Positions 37,194 to 47,395 of a stretch of DNA of 56,350 nucleotides are shown piece by piece. The stretch is taken from contig NZ_RRYW01000008.1 in the NCBI RefSeq assembly GCF_014861365.1, forward strand, positions 1 through 56,350, written 5' to 3'. The notes beneath the pieces were generated by a model, which saw nothing but the letters and a program-made list of their open reading frames with translations, was not told the origin of the DNA and did no database searches. The position numbers and the translations under genes were made by a program. The DNA comes from Psychrobacter sp. FME6. GTDB lineage: Bacteria; Pseudomonadota; Gammaproteobacteria; Pseudomonadales; Moraxellaceae. Every line of letters starts with the position of its first letter. Position 1 is the first letter of the stretch.

Positions 37194-38543
37194 CTAGCCT
37201 ATCGGTAAAAATTTCGAAGCAATAAATAAGTAAATAAGCACACCCGAAGCATCACTTATCGAAGTTATCAAAGGCGCACTAGCAGTGGCAGGGTCAAAGC
37301 CTACTTTATTGAGTATAAACGGTAAGCTCATACCAATCACGCTGCCAATCATAACCACAGACATCATACTCAATGCTAGTACTAGAGAAACTGTTGCATC
37401 ACCGCGCACATAACCGATAAGGGCAATAGCCACCGCCATCGTCCCACCCAGCAATAAAGCAACCAATGCTTCTCGGCCCAATAGCGAGAACCAGTCACGC
37501 ATCACTACGTCACCCGTTGCTAGTGCACGCACCATCAAGGTCGCCGACTGCGAACCGGCGTTACCACCACTATCAACCAATAGAGGTAAGAAAAACACCA
37601 ATACTAAATTGGCGGCAATGACGTCTTCAAAGTTGGCAATACTTAGCCCGGATAGCAAGTTACCAAATACCAAGAACACCAGCCAAAAAACCCGCTTACG
37701 ATATAGGACGGTAATACTGACATCTTTTAAGCGACCAACCATCGTCGTGACACCGCCTGACTTATGAAAGTCATCGGTCGCTTCATCGCTGGCCACGTCC
37801 ATCGCATCATCGTGGGTGACGATACCTACCAAGGCATCATCATCGGTAACAGGCAACGCAATCAAGTCATAACGCGCAACCATTTTCGCAACGTCTTCCT
37901 GATCGTCGTTCACATCACAAGAGATGACAGAGCTGACCATGATGTCATTAATTAACTGTTCTGGTGATGCTAAAATAAGCACTCTTAATGACACCACACC
38001 TAATAGTTTACGGTTGTCGTCAATCACATAGGCATGATAAATAGTCTCGGCATCTGGAGCCTCTAATCGTAGCGCTGCCAGTGCCTCAGCGACATTCATC
38101 TCAGCACCTAACGTCGCATAGTCGGAGCTCATTAAAGCCCCAGCAGTACGCTCTGCATACGAAGCCAATCTGCGAATATCTTCACGCTTTGCTTGGGCTA
38201 AGGCGGGCAGTAAAACATCGCGTTGGTCTTGACTGAGGCGCTTATATAAATCCGCACGCTCATCCGATGGCATCTCTCCTACTATCTTCGCTAACACTGC
38301 TCGCGGAAACACATAGGCCAGTGCAACCTGGATATCGGCGTCTAAATAGGCAAATATCGTCGAGCGATTGGGCAGATGTTCCAATAATTGCCATGCCAAT
38401 TTAGGCTCAATAAGCGCGATTATATCGGCGATATCGATAGGACGTAGCGTCTGAACATCATTAACGGCTTGCTCAAAATGCTGTTGTTCGATAGCACGGC
38501 TTAGTTTCGCTGCAAAACTCAACGCAAGATCTTCATTAGTCAT
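37194..38543 (-). CDS. mgtE: MgtE-type magnesium transporter
   Basis: The protein has 449 aa, starting MTNEDLALSF at 38543 with CGGAGTAACATA upstream; a frame 14 codons longer lacks support. It has an N-terminal superhelical domain (~1-125), paired CBS domains (~130-255), then about five membrane helices with VDSGGNAGSQSATLMVRAL and the C-terminal GFDPATASAPLITSISDASG, where the conserved acidic residues line the Mg2+ pore. In MgtE the cytoplasmic domains sense Mg2+ and close the channel. It is transcribed alone; a terminator at 38586-38610 separates it from bdhA. Confidence 0.93.
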   Translation of the reverse strand: MTNEDLALSFAAKLSRAIEQQHFEQAVNDVQTLRPIDIADIIALIEPKLAWQLLEHLPNRSTIFAYLDADIQVALAYVFPRAVLAKIVGEMPSDERADLYKRLSQDQRDVLLPALAQAKREDIRRLASYAERTAGALMSSDYATLGAEMNVAEALAALRLEAPDAETIYHAYVIDDNRKLLGVVSLRVLILASPEQLINDIMVSSVISCDVNDDQEDVAKMVARYDLIALPVTDDDALVGIVTHDDAMDVASDEATDDFHKSGGVTTMVGRLKDVSITVLYRKRVFWLVFLVFGNLLSGLSIANFEDVIAANLVLVFFLPLLVDSGGNAGSQSATLMVRALATGDVVMRDWFSLLGREALVALLLGGTMAVAIALIGYVRGDATVSLVLALSMMSVVMIGSVIGMSLPFILNKVGFDPATASAPLITSISDASGVLIYLFIASKFLPIG

Positions 38544-38585
38544 TATGTTACTCCGTGCGCCCGAAACAATGCAGCAAGCGCTCAC

Positions 38586-38610
38586 AAAAAAGAGCCAATA
38601 CTATTGGCTC
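38586..38610 (-). terminator. Terminator between bdhA and mgtE
   Basis: GAGCCAATA-C-TATTGGCTC (38592-38610) is a perfect palindrome followed by six Ts on the minus strand. It ends the leftward bdhA transcript about 130 bp after its stop, ahead of mgtE. Confidence 0.75.
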
Positions 38611-38741
38611 AGGTTAATATAAAGCTAAATCCTACTGGATTGGTCTTTTTTTATCAAGCTTTAGGCTTTTTTTAGCTGCTTAATAAACAGTAAACCAATG
38701 AAAAGCTTGTTAAAACCATCAAAAACAGGAAAGACGCCGCG

Positions 38742-39542
38742 CTAATTCATAAACCAGCCGTGACTGGCAACGATAGATTGTCCAGTAAAGACATTACTTG
38801 GGAAAGCCGCTAAAAATAAAGCCAGTTGAGCAATATCATCCACGGTGGTAAATTCTTTGTCGACGGTATTGGCTAGCATAATGTCATTAACGACTGATTC
38901 TTCACTAATGCCTTTTTCGGCGGCTTGTTGCGGGATTTGTTTTTCGACCAAAGGCGTTTTGACAAAACCTGGACAAACCACATGCGCGCGCACATTATGT
39001 TCAGCGCCTTCTTTTGCCAATACGCGGCACAGTCCAAGTAGTCCGTGTTTGGCCGTGACATAGGGCGCTTTATATAGCGACGCTTCATGCGAATGCACCG
39101 AACCCATATAGATAACTGTACCGCCCTTATCGCCTTTATACATGTGCTGCACGGCGGCTTTGGTGGTTAAAAAGGCACCATCCAAATGAATAGCGAGCAT
39201 TTTTTTCCAATCATCAAAAGCCATCTTATCAATCGGATCAATGATTTGAATCCCAGCATTGGAAACGAGAATATCAATACCACCAAAACTATCTACTAGC
39301 TTTTGTACACCGTCGTTTACTACCGCCTCAGAGGTGACATCCATGGCAATTGCAAGCGCCCGTCCACCAGCAGCTTCAATAGCATCAACGGTTTGCTGCG
39401 CTGCTTCAATATTGATATCGGCAATACCAACGGCTGCCCCTGCTTTAGCATAAGTTTCAGCAATATCGCGGCCGATGCCGCTTGCCGCGCCTGTGACTAA
39501 AGCGACCTTACCGGTCAAGTCTTGTTGTAATTGCGTCGCCAT
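38742..39542 (-). CDS. bdhA: 3-hydroxybutyrate dehydrogenase (SDR family)
   Basis: The protein has 266 aa, a short-chain dehydrogenase. NAD binding is shown by [17 protein letters not shown] and SNAGIQ; the catalytic Ser is in MGSVHSHEA and Tyr/Lys in YVTAKHG. The end VASHGWFMN matches D-3-hydroxybutyrate dehydrogenases. It oxidises (R)-3-hydroxybutyrate to acetoacetate with NAD+. The next genes on the same strand encode the CoA transferase that activates acetoacetate, and a divergent GntP-type permease may import the substrate, so the context supports this specificity. Confidence 0.9.
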   Translation of the reverse strand: MATQLQQDLTGKVALVTGAASGIGRDIAETYAKAGAAVGIADINIEAAQQTVDAIEAAGGRALAIAMDVTSEAVVNDGVQKLVDSFGGIDILVSNAGIQIIDPIDKMAFDDWKKMLAIHLDGAFLTTKAAVQHMYKGDKGGTVIYMGSVHSHEASLYKAPYVTAKHGLLGLCRVLAKEGAEHNVRAHVVCPGFVKTPLVEKQIPQQAAEKGISEESVVNDIMLANTVDKEFTTVDDIAQLALFLAAFPSNVFTGQSIVASHGWFMN

Positions 39543-39783
39543 GATTTATCCTCTTTATTGTTTTATCGACTAATCGAATAGACATACAAACACTATTATC
39601 TGTCAAGCAATCACTATCAAGCGCTATAATCGGTTCAAAATAAAAGCGATACGATTGTAATGAAGTAATTAGCAACGTGTTATCGCTATAAACTTTTCTT
39701 GCGTGCTGTTCGCAGGCGTGACAGAGGCGACAAAAACTTATAGCCAATAACACTATATCGGTTTTAAAGTGACTCCACTATAA

Positions 39784-40413
39784 CTATTGAATAATGGTGA
39801 CTGGCGTTTTTTCTTGCAGCTCGTCAAAGCTCACACCTTCTGCCAACTCAACCAGTTTCAATCCTTTATCAGTGACGTCTAATACTGCAAGCTCGGTGAT
39901 GATACGATCTACCACGCCCTTACCTGTCAACGGCAACTTACAGTTGGCAAGAATTTTTGGATCGCCGTGTTTGTTGACTTGCTCCATCAATACAATGACG
40001 CGCTGCACGCCAGCGACTAAATCCATCGCCCCGCCCATACCTTTGACCATCTTTTTAGGTATCATCCAGTTAGCAAGGTCACCCTGCTCTGAGACTTCCA
40101 TTGCCCCCAATATGGCCAGATTGACATGACCGCCACGAATCATCGCAAACGACTCTGAGCTACTAAAGTAACTAGAGCCAGCCTCTGCCGTCACGGTTTG
40201 TTTGCCCGCATTAATCAAGTCGGCATCGACATTTTCTACCGTTGGAAACTCGCCGATACCTAATAGGCCGTTTTCTGACTGTAACCAGACATCCACATCT
40301 TCAGGAATATAGTTTGCTACTAGGGTAGGCAGGCCTATCCCTAAATTTACGTAATAGCCGTCTTGTAGTTCTTGTGCGGCACGCTGTGCCATTTGCTCTC
40401 TATTCCATGCCAT
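39784..40413 (-). CDS. scoB: 3-oxoacid CoA-transferase subunit B
   Basis: The protein has 209 aa, the beta subunit of a family I CoA transferase. The catalytic Glu lies in the conserved [27 protein letters not shown] and [20 protein letters not shown] are other family stretches. It transfers CoA from succinyl-CoA to acetoacetate, giving acetoacetyl-CoA. It follows scoA on the minus strand with a 178-bp gap and precedes bdhA by 240 bp, so the three genes may have separate promoters or be a loose operon. The atoA name would also fit. Confidence 0.9.
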   Translation of the reverse strand: MAWNREQMAQRAAQELQDGYYVNLGIGLPTLVANYIPEDVDVWLQSENGLLGIGEFPTVENVDADLINAGKQTVTAEAGSSYFSSSESFAMIRGGHVNLAILGAMEVSEQGDLANWMIPKKMVKGMGGAMDLVAGVQRVIVLMEQVNKHGDPKILANCKLPLTGKGVVDRIITELAVLDVTDKGLKLVELAEGVSFDELQEKTPVTIIQ

Positions 40414-40591
40414 GGTGATTTCCTTATTATTATAACTACTCCTAAAAATATGATTAGCGGCGTTAAACTCACTTAGTCTACTAAATGTAGCACTTTCACT
40501 CGTTTCCCTTGCTACTCAAATTTTTAGGAATAGTATTACGATATTCTATTATTAATTTAACACTTTAAAAATATTTTCTTCAAACCATTAA

Positions 40592-41305
40592 CTAAGCACC
40601 TTCAACTGCTTTGGTCGTGGTTTTTTCGATACGCTTTTCAGGGCTGCTATTTAAGACAATACGCTGGACAAAGATACCGGGCAAATGAATCTCATCAGGG
40701 TCGAGCATGCCATTCTCTACGATTTCCTCTACTTCGACGATGGTCACTTTGCCAGCCATCGCACAGTCTGGATTGAAGTTACGGGCGGTTTTGTTAAAAA
40801 TTAAATTGCCCGATTTATCTGCCTTTTTCGCCTTAATCAAGGACACATCAGCACGTAATGAATGCTCAAGCACATAGGTGCGGCCGTCAAAATCACGGGT
40901 TTCTTTGCCTTCAGCGACCAGTGTACCAACGCCTGTTGCGGTGTAGAATGCTGGAATGCCCGCGCCGCCTGAACGTAGCTTTTCGGCCAATGTCCCTTGC
41001 GGGGTCAGCTCAACGTCTAACTCACCTGCCAAGTATTGACGCTCAAATTCTTTGTTTTCACCGACATAAGAGGAAATCATTTTTTTGATTTGGCGGGTTT
41101 GTAATAATAATCCTAAACCAAAGTCATCAACACCGGCGTTATTACTGATACAGGTTAAGTCTTTCACACCACTATCGCGCAGGGCAACGATTAACGATTC
41201 TGGGATACCACATAGACCAAAACCACCGATAGCCAGTGTTTGTCCATTACTGACGACACCTTTTAGGGCTTCTTCGGCACTGCTATATACTTTTGATTGA
41301 CTCAT
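40592..41305 (-). CDS. scoA: 3-oxoacid CoA-transferase subunit A
   Basis: The protein has 237 aa starting [16 protein letters not shown] at 41305, where AAGGAGATAAGC supplies the RBS; a frame 19 codons longer has no such site. Family motifs are [16 protein letters not shown] (CoA-binding), [16 protein letters not shown], and [16 protein letters not shown]. It pairs with scoB in acetoacetate activation. A divergent GntP-type permease gene lies 318 bp away, and the spacer between carries dyads that may be operators. Confidence 0.92.
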   Translation of the reverse strand: MSQSKVYSSAEEALKGVVSNGQTLAIGGFGLCGIPESLIVALRDSGVKDLTCISNNAGVDDFGLGLLLQTRQIKKMISSYVGENKEFERQYLAGELDVELTPQGTLAEKLRSGGAGIPAFYTATGVGTLVAEGKETRDFDGRTYVLEHSLRADVSLIKAKKADKSGNLIFNKTARNFNPDCAMAGKVTIVEVEEIVENGMLDPDEIHLPGIFVQRIVLNSSPEKRIEKTTTKAVEGA

Positions 41306-41409
41306 GCTTATCTCCTTGCAAGTCTCATTTTTGTTATTTAAGTTAGGGCATGTTGAATTCATTGCCAGTGATCTAGTCAGCCTTTATCTTTTAATTTTAT
41401 ATTAATACA

Positions 41410-41493
41410 TTCCCTATCGATATATCATATAAAAGATACTTATGCTAACTTAACATATTATTCTCGCAGCGACTAGAGAATAACCATAGGGAA
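41410..41493. promoter_or_regulatory. Two inverted-repeat pairs in the scoA/permease divergent spacer
   Basis: TTCCCTAT (41410-41417) pairs with ATAGGGAA (41486-41493), and TTATTCTC (41458-41465) pairs with GAGAATAA (41476-41483). Both are perfect 8-bp arms in the 318-bp divergent promoter region (41306-41623). No gene lies in that spacer. They may be operator half-sites for a regulator encoded elsewhere. Confidence 0.3.
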
Positions 41494-41623
41494 ATGGGAG
41501 CGGTGCTTAGTGCTTGCGCTACTCGATAATAGCGATATTAATATCGCTTTCGTATTCATTTATTGAGCAGTAGCAGCAAACATTAATTATTCGCGATTTA
41601 AAACCGGCCAAGGAGAGGCTCTC

Positions 41624-43039
41624 ATGTTTAGTACATTTGCTATTATCATTACTTTATTACTATTGATGTCCTTCGCTTATCGCGGTTATTCCGTACTGAT
41701 TTTGGCACCGATTATGGCGATGTTAGCCGTATTTCTGTCAGGCGACTTTTTAAGCAGCATTCCCGCCTATACCGATGTCTTTATGGGCGCATTGAGTGGG
41801 TTCTTGCTCAAGTTCTTCCCTATCTTCTTACTAGGGGCGCTATTTGGGCGTTTGATGGCTGACTCTGGCGCGGCGACAGCGATTGCCCGTACCGTGGTCG
41901 AAAAACTCGGTGCCAGTAAAGCCATTCTAGCAGTCATCTTAGTCTGTGCCATTTTAACCTACGGCGGCGTGTCGTTATTTGTCGTCGCGTTTGCCATTTA
42001 CCCCATCGCCAAAGATTTGTTTAAAGCGGCTGATATTCCTAAACGCTTGATACCAGCAGCGATTGCCTTGGGCTCATTTACCTTTACCATGACCGCGTTG
42101 CCAGGCACACCCGCCATTCAAAATGCGATTCCGATTCCTTATTACAATACCAACGTCTTTGCCGCGCCTATTTTGGGTATTATTGGCGGTACGGTTATGT
42201 TTATCGGTGGTTGGTTATGGTTACAGTCACGCGCCAAAAAAGCCAACGCCGCAGGTGAAGGTTACGGTCAGCACGATGAAGGCGATGTGGGCGGCGTTGG
42301 GGCAATCAAAAAAGAATCTGAGACGCTCAGTACGCATCACACCTCATTTACCGTCGCTATGATTCCGCTGGTATTGGTCATCGGTTTAAACGCCTTACTG
42401 ACTTACGCTGTCTTTCCATCAATGGATTTTAGCGGCTTACAAACTCAGTTTCCTGACCTAAATATCGCCGGCTCGCTTGGTCTGTGGTCGATTATCATTT
42501 CACTGGTCGTGGCTTGTGTGGTGTTAATCGTACTACGTATTGGTCATTGGAATAATCTACAAAAAACCATCAACCGTGGTACTTATGACTCTATGCTACC
42601 GATTTTCAATACGGCATCAGAAGTAGGTTATGGTGCAGTGATCGCCTCATTGGCAGGCTTTCTTCTTATTCGTGACAGTATTTTGAATCTCAATCCTGAC
42701 AATCCGCTTATCTCAGAAGCCGTCGCGATGACCACGCTGGCGGGTATTACTGGCTCATCGTCTGGTGGTTTGAGTATCGCCCTGTCAACCTTGGGTGAAG
42801 ACTATCTAAGAATGGCGGTAAATGCAGGTATCGATCCAGAGCTAATGCACCGAGTCGCCGTCATGGCAGCTGGCGGTTTAGATACTCTGCCGCACAGTGG
42901 CGCGGTCATTACCTTATTGGCGATTTGTGGTTTGACTCATAAGCAGTCTTATCTAAACGTGGCCATGGTCACCATGGTGATTCCACTGGTCGCCGTGGCG
43001 ACGGTCATCACTTTAGGCACGATGTTTGGGTCATTTTAA
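41624..43039 (+). CDS. GntP-family permease, probably for 3-hydroxybutyrate
   Basis: The protein has 471 aa with about 12 membrane segments. The GntP-family pattern is visible in FLLKFFPIFLLGALFGRLMADSG, VSLFVVAFAIYPIAKDLF, LPGTPAIQNAIPIPYYNT and MAAGGLDTLPHSGAVITLL. GntP proteins are cation-coupled importers of gluconate and other hydroxy acids. The divergent scoA-scoB and bdhA genes suggest that this one imports hydroxybutyrate or acetoacetate; this is inference from position. An AAGGAGAGG site lies upstream of ATG 41624 and a terminator follows. Confidence 0.85.
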   Translation: MFSTFAIIITLLLLMSFAYRGYSVLILAPIMAMLAVFLSGDFLSSIPAYTDVFMGALSGFLLKFFPIFLLGALFGRLMADSGAATAIARTVVEKLGASKAILAVILVCAILTYGGVSLFVVAFAIYPIAKDLFKAADIPKRLIPAAIALGSFTFTMTALPGTPAIQNAIPIPYYNTNVFAAPILGIIGGTVMFIGGWLWLQSRAKKANAAGEGYGQHDEGDVGGVGAIKKESETLSTHHTSFTVAMIPLVLVIGLNALLTYAVFPSMDFSGLQTQFPDLNIAGSLGLWSIIISLVVACVVLIVLRIGHWNNLQKTINRGTYDSMLPIFNTASEVGYGAVIASLAGFLLIRDSILNLNPDNPLISEAVAMTTLAGITGSSSGGLSIALSTLGEDYLRMAVNAGIDPELMHRVAVMAAGGLDTLPHSGAVITLLAICGLTHKQSYLNVAMVTMVIPLVAVATVITLGTMFGSF

Positions 43040-43127
43040 TTTGATTGCATCAGTCAAAAATGTAGCGGGTTAAATCTAGGGCTATAAATGCTAAAAATGC
43101 ATCTCTTTTGTTTTGAACTGACGATAC

Positions 43128-43162
43128 AAAAACCCACTGAGTGATTGCTTGGTGGGTTTTTT
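43128..43162 (+). terminator. Terminator of the GntP-family permease
   Basis: AAAACCCAC pairs with GTGGGTTTT across a loop of about 14 nt that can partly pair, and a T run follows. It lies about 90 bp past the permease stop. Most of the rest of 43040-43450 is AT-rich and should carry the metG promoter. Confidence 0.75.
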
Positions 43163-43450
43163 CATGGCTTTTTTATGATAAATAAACTTACCTAGAATCT
43201 ATGACTTACGGCTAACAATTCAATGACAATCTATATGCGATATAGAGGTCATTAGCGGATTAATTACTGAGGAATGTCACAAATTTAGCCGAATTACGGT
43301 ATCATAGGCACACTTTTTGAATTTTTGCTTTTTTTAGAAGTTTTTAGACCTTTTTAGCATTGATAATTTAATATTAATAATATCGCGTCTGCTGGTCGTA
43401 AATGGCTTACGACGTTTGATAACCAACCCGTTTATATAAAAATATAGGTG

Positions 43451-45541
43451 ATGAAAGTGCGTGAGATTCTAGTAACCAGTGCGCTGCCCTACGCCAATGG
43501 CTATATCCATTTGGGGCATCTTGTAGAATATATTCAGACCGACATTTGGGCACGAGCGATGAAAGCGCAAGGCCATCAGGTCACTTATGTCTGCGCAGAT
43601 GATGCACACGGTACGGCTATCATGCTCAAGGCAGAAGCCAATGGTGTGACGCCAGAGGAACAGATTGCCTCGGTCAAAGCTTCACATGAAGCGGATTTTG
43701 ATAAATTTTTGATAAATTTTGATAATTATCACACCACCCATTCAGAAGAAAACCAGCATTTCTCTGAGCTGATTTATCGTCGTCTAAATAACGCTGGGCA
43801 TATCAGTACTAAAGACGTTGAACAGTTATTTGACCCTGAAAAGCAATTGTTTTTGGCCGATCGTTTTGTCAAAGGCACTTGCCCTGAATGTGATGCACCA
43901 GACCAATATGGTGATAACTGTGAGGTCTGCGGCACGACCTACGACGCAACTGACCTTAAAGAGCCGCACTCAACGTTATCTGATGCCACACCAGTACTTA
44001 AAACCTCTAAGCACTATTTCTTTGACTTGCCTGGATTTGAGCAATTCTTAAAGGATTGGACCCGTAGTGACAACCGCCTACAAGTATCGGTCGCCAACAA
44101 GTTACAGGAATGGTTTGATGCTGGGCTGACCAGCTGGGATATTTCTCGTGATGCGCCCTACTTTGGTTTTCAAATTCCAGATACGCCAAGCGATGAGCCA
44201 GACAAATATTTTTATGTGTGGTTAGACGCGCCAGTCGGCTATATGGCCAGCTTTAAAAACCTATGCGATAAACGCGCAGGTACTGAAAACGCGCTCGATT
44301 TTGACCGTTATTGGGCACAAGAAAACGAGCATAAAACCGAGGTTTATCACTTCATTGGTAAAGACATCGTTTATTTTCATGCGCTATTTTGGCCAGCGAT
44401 GCTTGCTGGTAGTGAGTTCCGTACGCCAACGGGCGTCTTTGCGCATGGCTTTTTGATGGTCAACGGCGAAAAAATGAGTAAGTCACGCGGCACCTTTATC
44501 AAGGCTGAGACTTACGCTAAGCATTTACACCCTGAATACTTACGTTATTATTTTGCCAGTAAACTGTCTGACAAAGTCGAAGATATCAACCTTGATTTAG
44601 AAGACTTTATGCAAAAGGTCAACTCTGACTTGGTCGGCAAAGTGGTCAATATCGCCAGTCGTAGTGCTGGGTTCTTGGTGAAAAAATATGATGGCATGCT
44701 CACAGAAGTGTGTGCAGAGCCGCGCTTGTTAGAAGATATTACTAAAACGGGCGATGAAATTGCGGTGGCTTATGAAAACCGTGAGTTCTCGCGTGCTATG
44801 CGTCTAATCATGCAGTGTGCCGATAAAGCCAATGAATATATCGATGAAAAGAAACCGTGGTCACTGACCAAGCAAGAAGGCACCGAACAAGAAGTTCAGG
44901 ACGTCTGCTCGGTCGCGATTAATATCTTCCGTCAATTGATGGTGTATCTAGCGCCTGTATTGCCTGAGCTGACCGCTAATGCCAAAGAATTTTTAAACGT
45001 CGATGACTTAAGCTTCGCCAGTCGTAATGAGTGGTTGCTGGGCCATAAAATCAATAAGTTCAAACCACTGATGCAGCGTATCGAAGAAAAAGACATCGCG
45101 GCCATGGTTGAAGATTCAAAAGCCTCATTGGCGCAAGCAGATGCATCTGCTGATACAACTTCTCAGGTGATAGAAACTGACGCCAGTACAGAGCAAGCCG
45201 ACTATCAAGTCGATTATATTGGTATCGAAGACTTCGCCAAGGTGGAAATGAAAGTCGCACACGTCTTAGAGTGTAATTACGTCGAAGGTGCAGATAAACT
45301 GTTGCAATTCACCTTAGACGTGGGTGAAGACAAGCCGCGTAATGTATTTAGCGGTATCCGTAAGTTTTATGAGCCTGAACAGCTGACCGGTAAAAAGGTT
45401 ATTTGCGTCACCAACCTTGCACCGCGTAAGATGAAATTTGGTGTCTCAGAAGGCATGGTACTCTCAACTGGTAATCCAAAAACCCAATTGACGGTGGTTA
45501 CTTTGCCTGATAGTTGCGTGATTGGCGATGTCCTTGCTTAA
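43451..45541 (+). CDS. metG: Methionyl-tRNA synthetase
   Basis: The protein has 696 aa. It charges tRNA(Met) in the cytoplasm. The HIGH motif is YIHLGHL, the KMSKS loop is GEKMSKSRG, and the zinc knuckle is [17 protein letters not shown]. The C-terminal 110 residues ([16 protein letters not shown], then [15 protein letters not shown]) form the Trbp111-like tRNA-binding dimerisation domain, as in long proteobacterial MetG. The start is uncertain: AGGTGAT at 43446-43452 matches the anti-SD sequence exactly and is better spaced for GTG at 43457 (giving MREILVT) than for ATG 43451. Confidence 0.95.
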   Translation: MKVREILVTSALPYANGYIHLGHLVEYIQTDIWARAMKAQGHQVTYVCADDAHGTAIMLKAEANGVTPEEQIASVKASHEADFDKFLINFDNYHTTHSEENQHFSELIYRRLNNAGHISTKDVEQLFDPEKQLFLADRFVKGTCPECDAPDQYGDNCEVCGTTYDATDLKEPHSTLSDATPVLKTSKHYFFDLPGFEQFLKDWTRSDNRLQVSVANKLQEWFDAGLTSWDISRDAPYFGFQIPDTPSDEPDKYFYVWLDAPVGYMASFKNLCDKRAGTENALDFDRYWAQENEHKTEVYHFIGKDIVYFHALFWPAMLAGSEFRTPTGVFAHGFLMVNGEKMSKSRGTFIKAETYAKHLHPEYLRYYFASKLSDKVEDINLDLEDFMQKVNSDLVGKVVNIASRSAGFLVKKYDGMLTEVCAEPRLLEDITKTGDEIAVAYENREFSRAMRLIMQCADKANEYIDEKKPWSLTKQEGTEQEVQDVCSVAINIFRQLMVYLAPVLPELTANAKEFLNVDDLSFASRNEWLLGHKINKFKPLMQRIEEKDIAAMVEDSKASLAQADASADTTSQVIETDASTEQADYQVDYIGIEDFAKVEMKVAHVLECNYVEGADKLLQFTLDVGEDKPRNVFSGIRKFYEPEQLTGKKVICVTNLAPRKMKFGVSEGMVLSTGNPKTQLTVVTLPDSCVIGDVLA

Positions 45542-45596
45542 GAGACATTTGATGAGCTGGCTTAACTAGTGTGGCTAATCTATTAAATATAGGGGA

Positions 45597-45881
45597 ATGA
45601 TATTGGTATTGCTTAGGTTGTTAGCAGATATCCTCCTTTATTTAACATTAGGCTTGCTAGTTTATTGGTATTTTACCGAAGACATAACCGCACTATTTAG
45701 CGCTATTGCTAGTGGCATTATCAGTGCTTTGTTGTTTATCATTACCTCAGATATCAGACAATCGCGGCGTAATCGAAATGCTGATGTTATATGGGATTGG
45801 TGGTTCTATGCTGATATTTTAGAAATACCTTTTTATTTCATTGGCTGGCTGTTTAAAAGATTATGGCGTATTTTTGATTAG
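45597..45881 (+). CDS. Small membrane protein of unknown function
   Basis: The protein has about 94 aa with two predicted membrane helices (LLRLLADILLYLTLGLLVYW and ALFSAIASGIISALLFIIT), then a basic stretch (RQSRRNRN) and an aromatic C-terminal helix (WDWWFYADILEIPFYFIGWL). It begins 55 bp after metG and is followed by a terminator, so it is probably read with metG. The AGGGGA site at 45591-45596 is too close to ATG 45597 and fits TTG 45603 better. I do not recognise the family. Confidence 0.65.
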   Translation: MILVLLRLLADILLYLTLGLLVYWYFTEDITALFSAIASGIISALLFIITSDIRQSRRNRNADVIWDWWFYADILEIPFYFIGWLFKRLWRIFD

Positions 45882-45905
45882 CAAACTAATAACAGATTAA
45901 ATAGT

Positions 45906-45934
45906 AAAAAAGATGTCCTAGTGGCATCTTTTTT
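45906..45934 (+). terminator. Terminator after the small membrane protein
   Basis: AAAAAAGATG pairs with CATCTTTTTT (45906-45915 with 45925-45934), leaving a short loop. It lies 25 bp past the stop at 45881 and ends the metG-side transcript. The rest of 45882-46224 holds no gene. Confidence 0.85.
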
Positions 45935-46100
45935 ATTGTGTAAAATTTATTAATAATTGATATCAAAAACATTTTACCAAAATAATTTATTCAACAAAAA
46001 TTTATTTAAACTCCCCTTCATAAAAACAATGACAAACGCGTTTTAACAGTATCGCGCAGAAACCCCCTACCTCTAAGGCTATATCTAGTTCATTTTCTTA

Positions 46101-46128
46101 TTGCCATAAGTTACATTACTGTCATAAT
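46101..46128 (+). promoter_or_regulatory. Probable sigma70 promoter of the ABC importer operon
   Basis: TTGCCA (46101-46106, 5/6 to TTGACA) and CATAAT (46123-46128, 5/6 to TATAAT) are separated by 16 bp. They lie about 100 bp upstream of the first binding-protein gene. Confidence 0.45.
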
Positions 46129-46224
46129 ATAGATGTAATGATCAATGGATTGATTACTTTGATGTTAGCCCGTTATCTCAGCATGCACATAACAGTGATT
46201 CGGGTAACCTGCACTTTCTAACCT

Positions 46225-47289
46225 ATGAGCCAGAATAAAATGACCTTTGCTACTACTTTACGCTTCAGCCTACTTGGTGCTGCTATGAGCGCCACGCTTG
46301 GATTAATTGGCTGCTCAAATTCGACCGATACTGCCACAACGGATGAAAACTCTACCGTGGATTCTGATAAGCCCGCCAAAACAATCGCCATCACCCAAAT
46401 CGTCGAACACCCTTCGCTCGATGAGATGCGCCGCGGTATTATTGATGAGTTAGCAGATAATGGCTATGTCAAAGACCAAAATCTAACGGTTAATTTCCAA
46501 AGCGCCCAAGGTAACACAGCGACCGCAGGACAGATTGCGAAGCAGTTTGCAGGTGACAACCCCGATGCCATCGTAGCAATTTCGACGCCATCTGCTCAAT
46601 CTATCGTGGCGTCAACTAAGACGGTTCCGGTTATTTATACCGCCATTTCAGATCCTGTCGCGGCAAAGCTCATCGATGAAAATAATACGCCTATTCAAGC
46701 CAATGTGACAGGACTGTCTAGTGTATTGCCTATCGAGCCACAATTAGACAATATTCTAAAAATCGTGCCTCATGCAAAAACCATCGGCTACGTTTATAGC
46801 CCAGGTGAAGTCAACTCTGTTGTGGTACTTAATCAACTTAAAAAAGCCGCACCTGCACTTGGGCTTAAGATATTGGATGTAACAGCCAACCGTCCAACGG
46901 ATGTAGCCATGGCGACTCGTAGCCTTGCTGGTCGCGTCGATGTCATTTACACCTCGTTAGATAACAACGTCGTATCCGGATTTGAAGCGATGGCTGGCGC
47001 TGCCAACGAGCTTGATATTCCCATCATTGCCTCAGACGAGTTTAGCGTGAGACGCGGTGCCACTGCGGCGCTTGGTGTCAATGATTATGACTTTGGTCGT
47101 ACCACAGGCAAAATGGTTTATCGCGTATTAAATGACGAGGCGGTCAATACCATCAAGCCCGAAGTGATGAACACCTTAACCCTATATGTAAGCCCGAAAC
47201 ACGCGGCTAAACAAGGAGTTAGCTTGACCGACGACTTGTTAAAGAATGCCATCAATGTCGATAACAAAGCGCAAAATGCGACTAAATAA
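46225..47289 (+). CDS. ABC importer substrate-binding lipoprotein 1
   Basis: The protein has 354 aa. Its lipoprotein signal ends LGLIGC (about residue 30), then an acidic Ser/Thr spacer. The binding domain belongs to the ABC_sub_bind family (TrpX-like): IAITQIVEHPSLDEMRRGI, NLTVNFQSAQGNTATAGQIA, PVIYTAISDPVAAKLI, TIGYVYSPGEVNSVVVL and VIYTSLDNNVVSG. Some members bind aromatic amino acids, but the substrate here is unknown. It is closely paralogous to the next gene, 106 bp downstream, and with the permease and ATPase forms an importer locus. Confidence 0.87.
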   Translation: MSQNKMTFATTLRFSLLGAAMSATLGLIGCSNSTDTATTDENSTVDSDKPAKTIAITQIVEHPSLDEMRRGIIDELADNGYVKDQNLTVNFQSAQGNTATAGQIAKQFAGDNPDAIVAISTPSAQSIVASTKTVPVIYTAISDPVAAKLIDENNTPIQANVTGLSSVLPIEPQLDNILKIVPHAKTIGYVYSPGEVNSVVVLNQLKKAAPALGLKILDVTANRPTDVAMATRSLAGRVDVIYTSLDNNVVSGFEAMAGAANELDIPIIASDEFSVRRGATAALGVNDYDFGRTTGKMVYRVLNDEAVNTIKPEVMNTLTLYVSPKHAAKQGVSLTDDLLKNAINVDNKAQNATK

Positions 47290-47395
47290 CGTTGAGCTCT
47301 TTATATTTTAGCCCTGTATATACATAGTTTGCTTTACCTTTTATCTATTTATTAAATAATGTACGGACACATTATTATTTTCAGGAGTGAGACCC

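Noticed and set aside
39508-39753. 81-aa minus-strand frame upstream of bdhA
   Set aside because: It overlaps the bdhA start in another frame, and no family or ribosome-binding site supports it.
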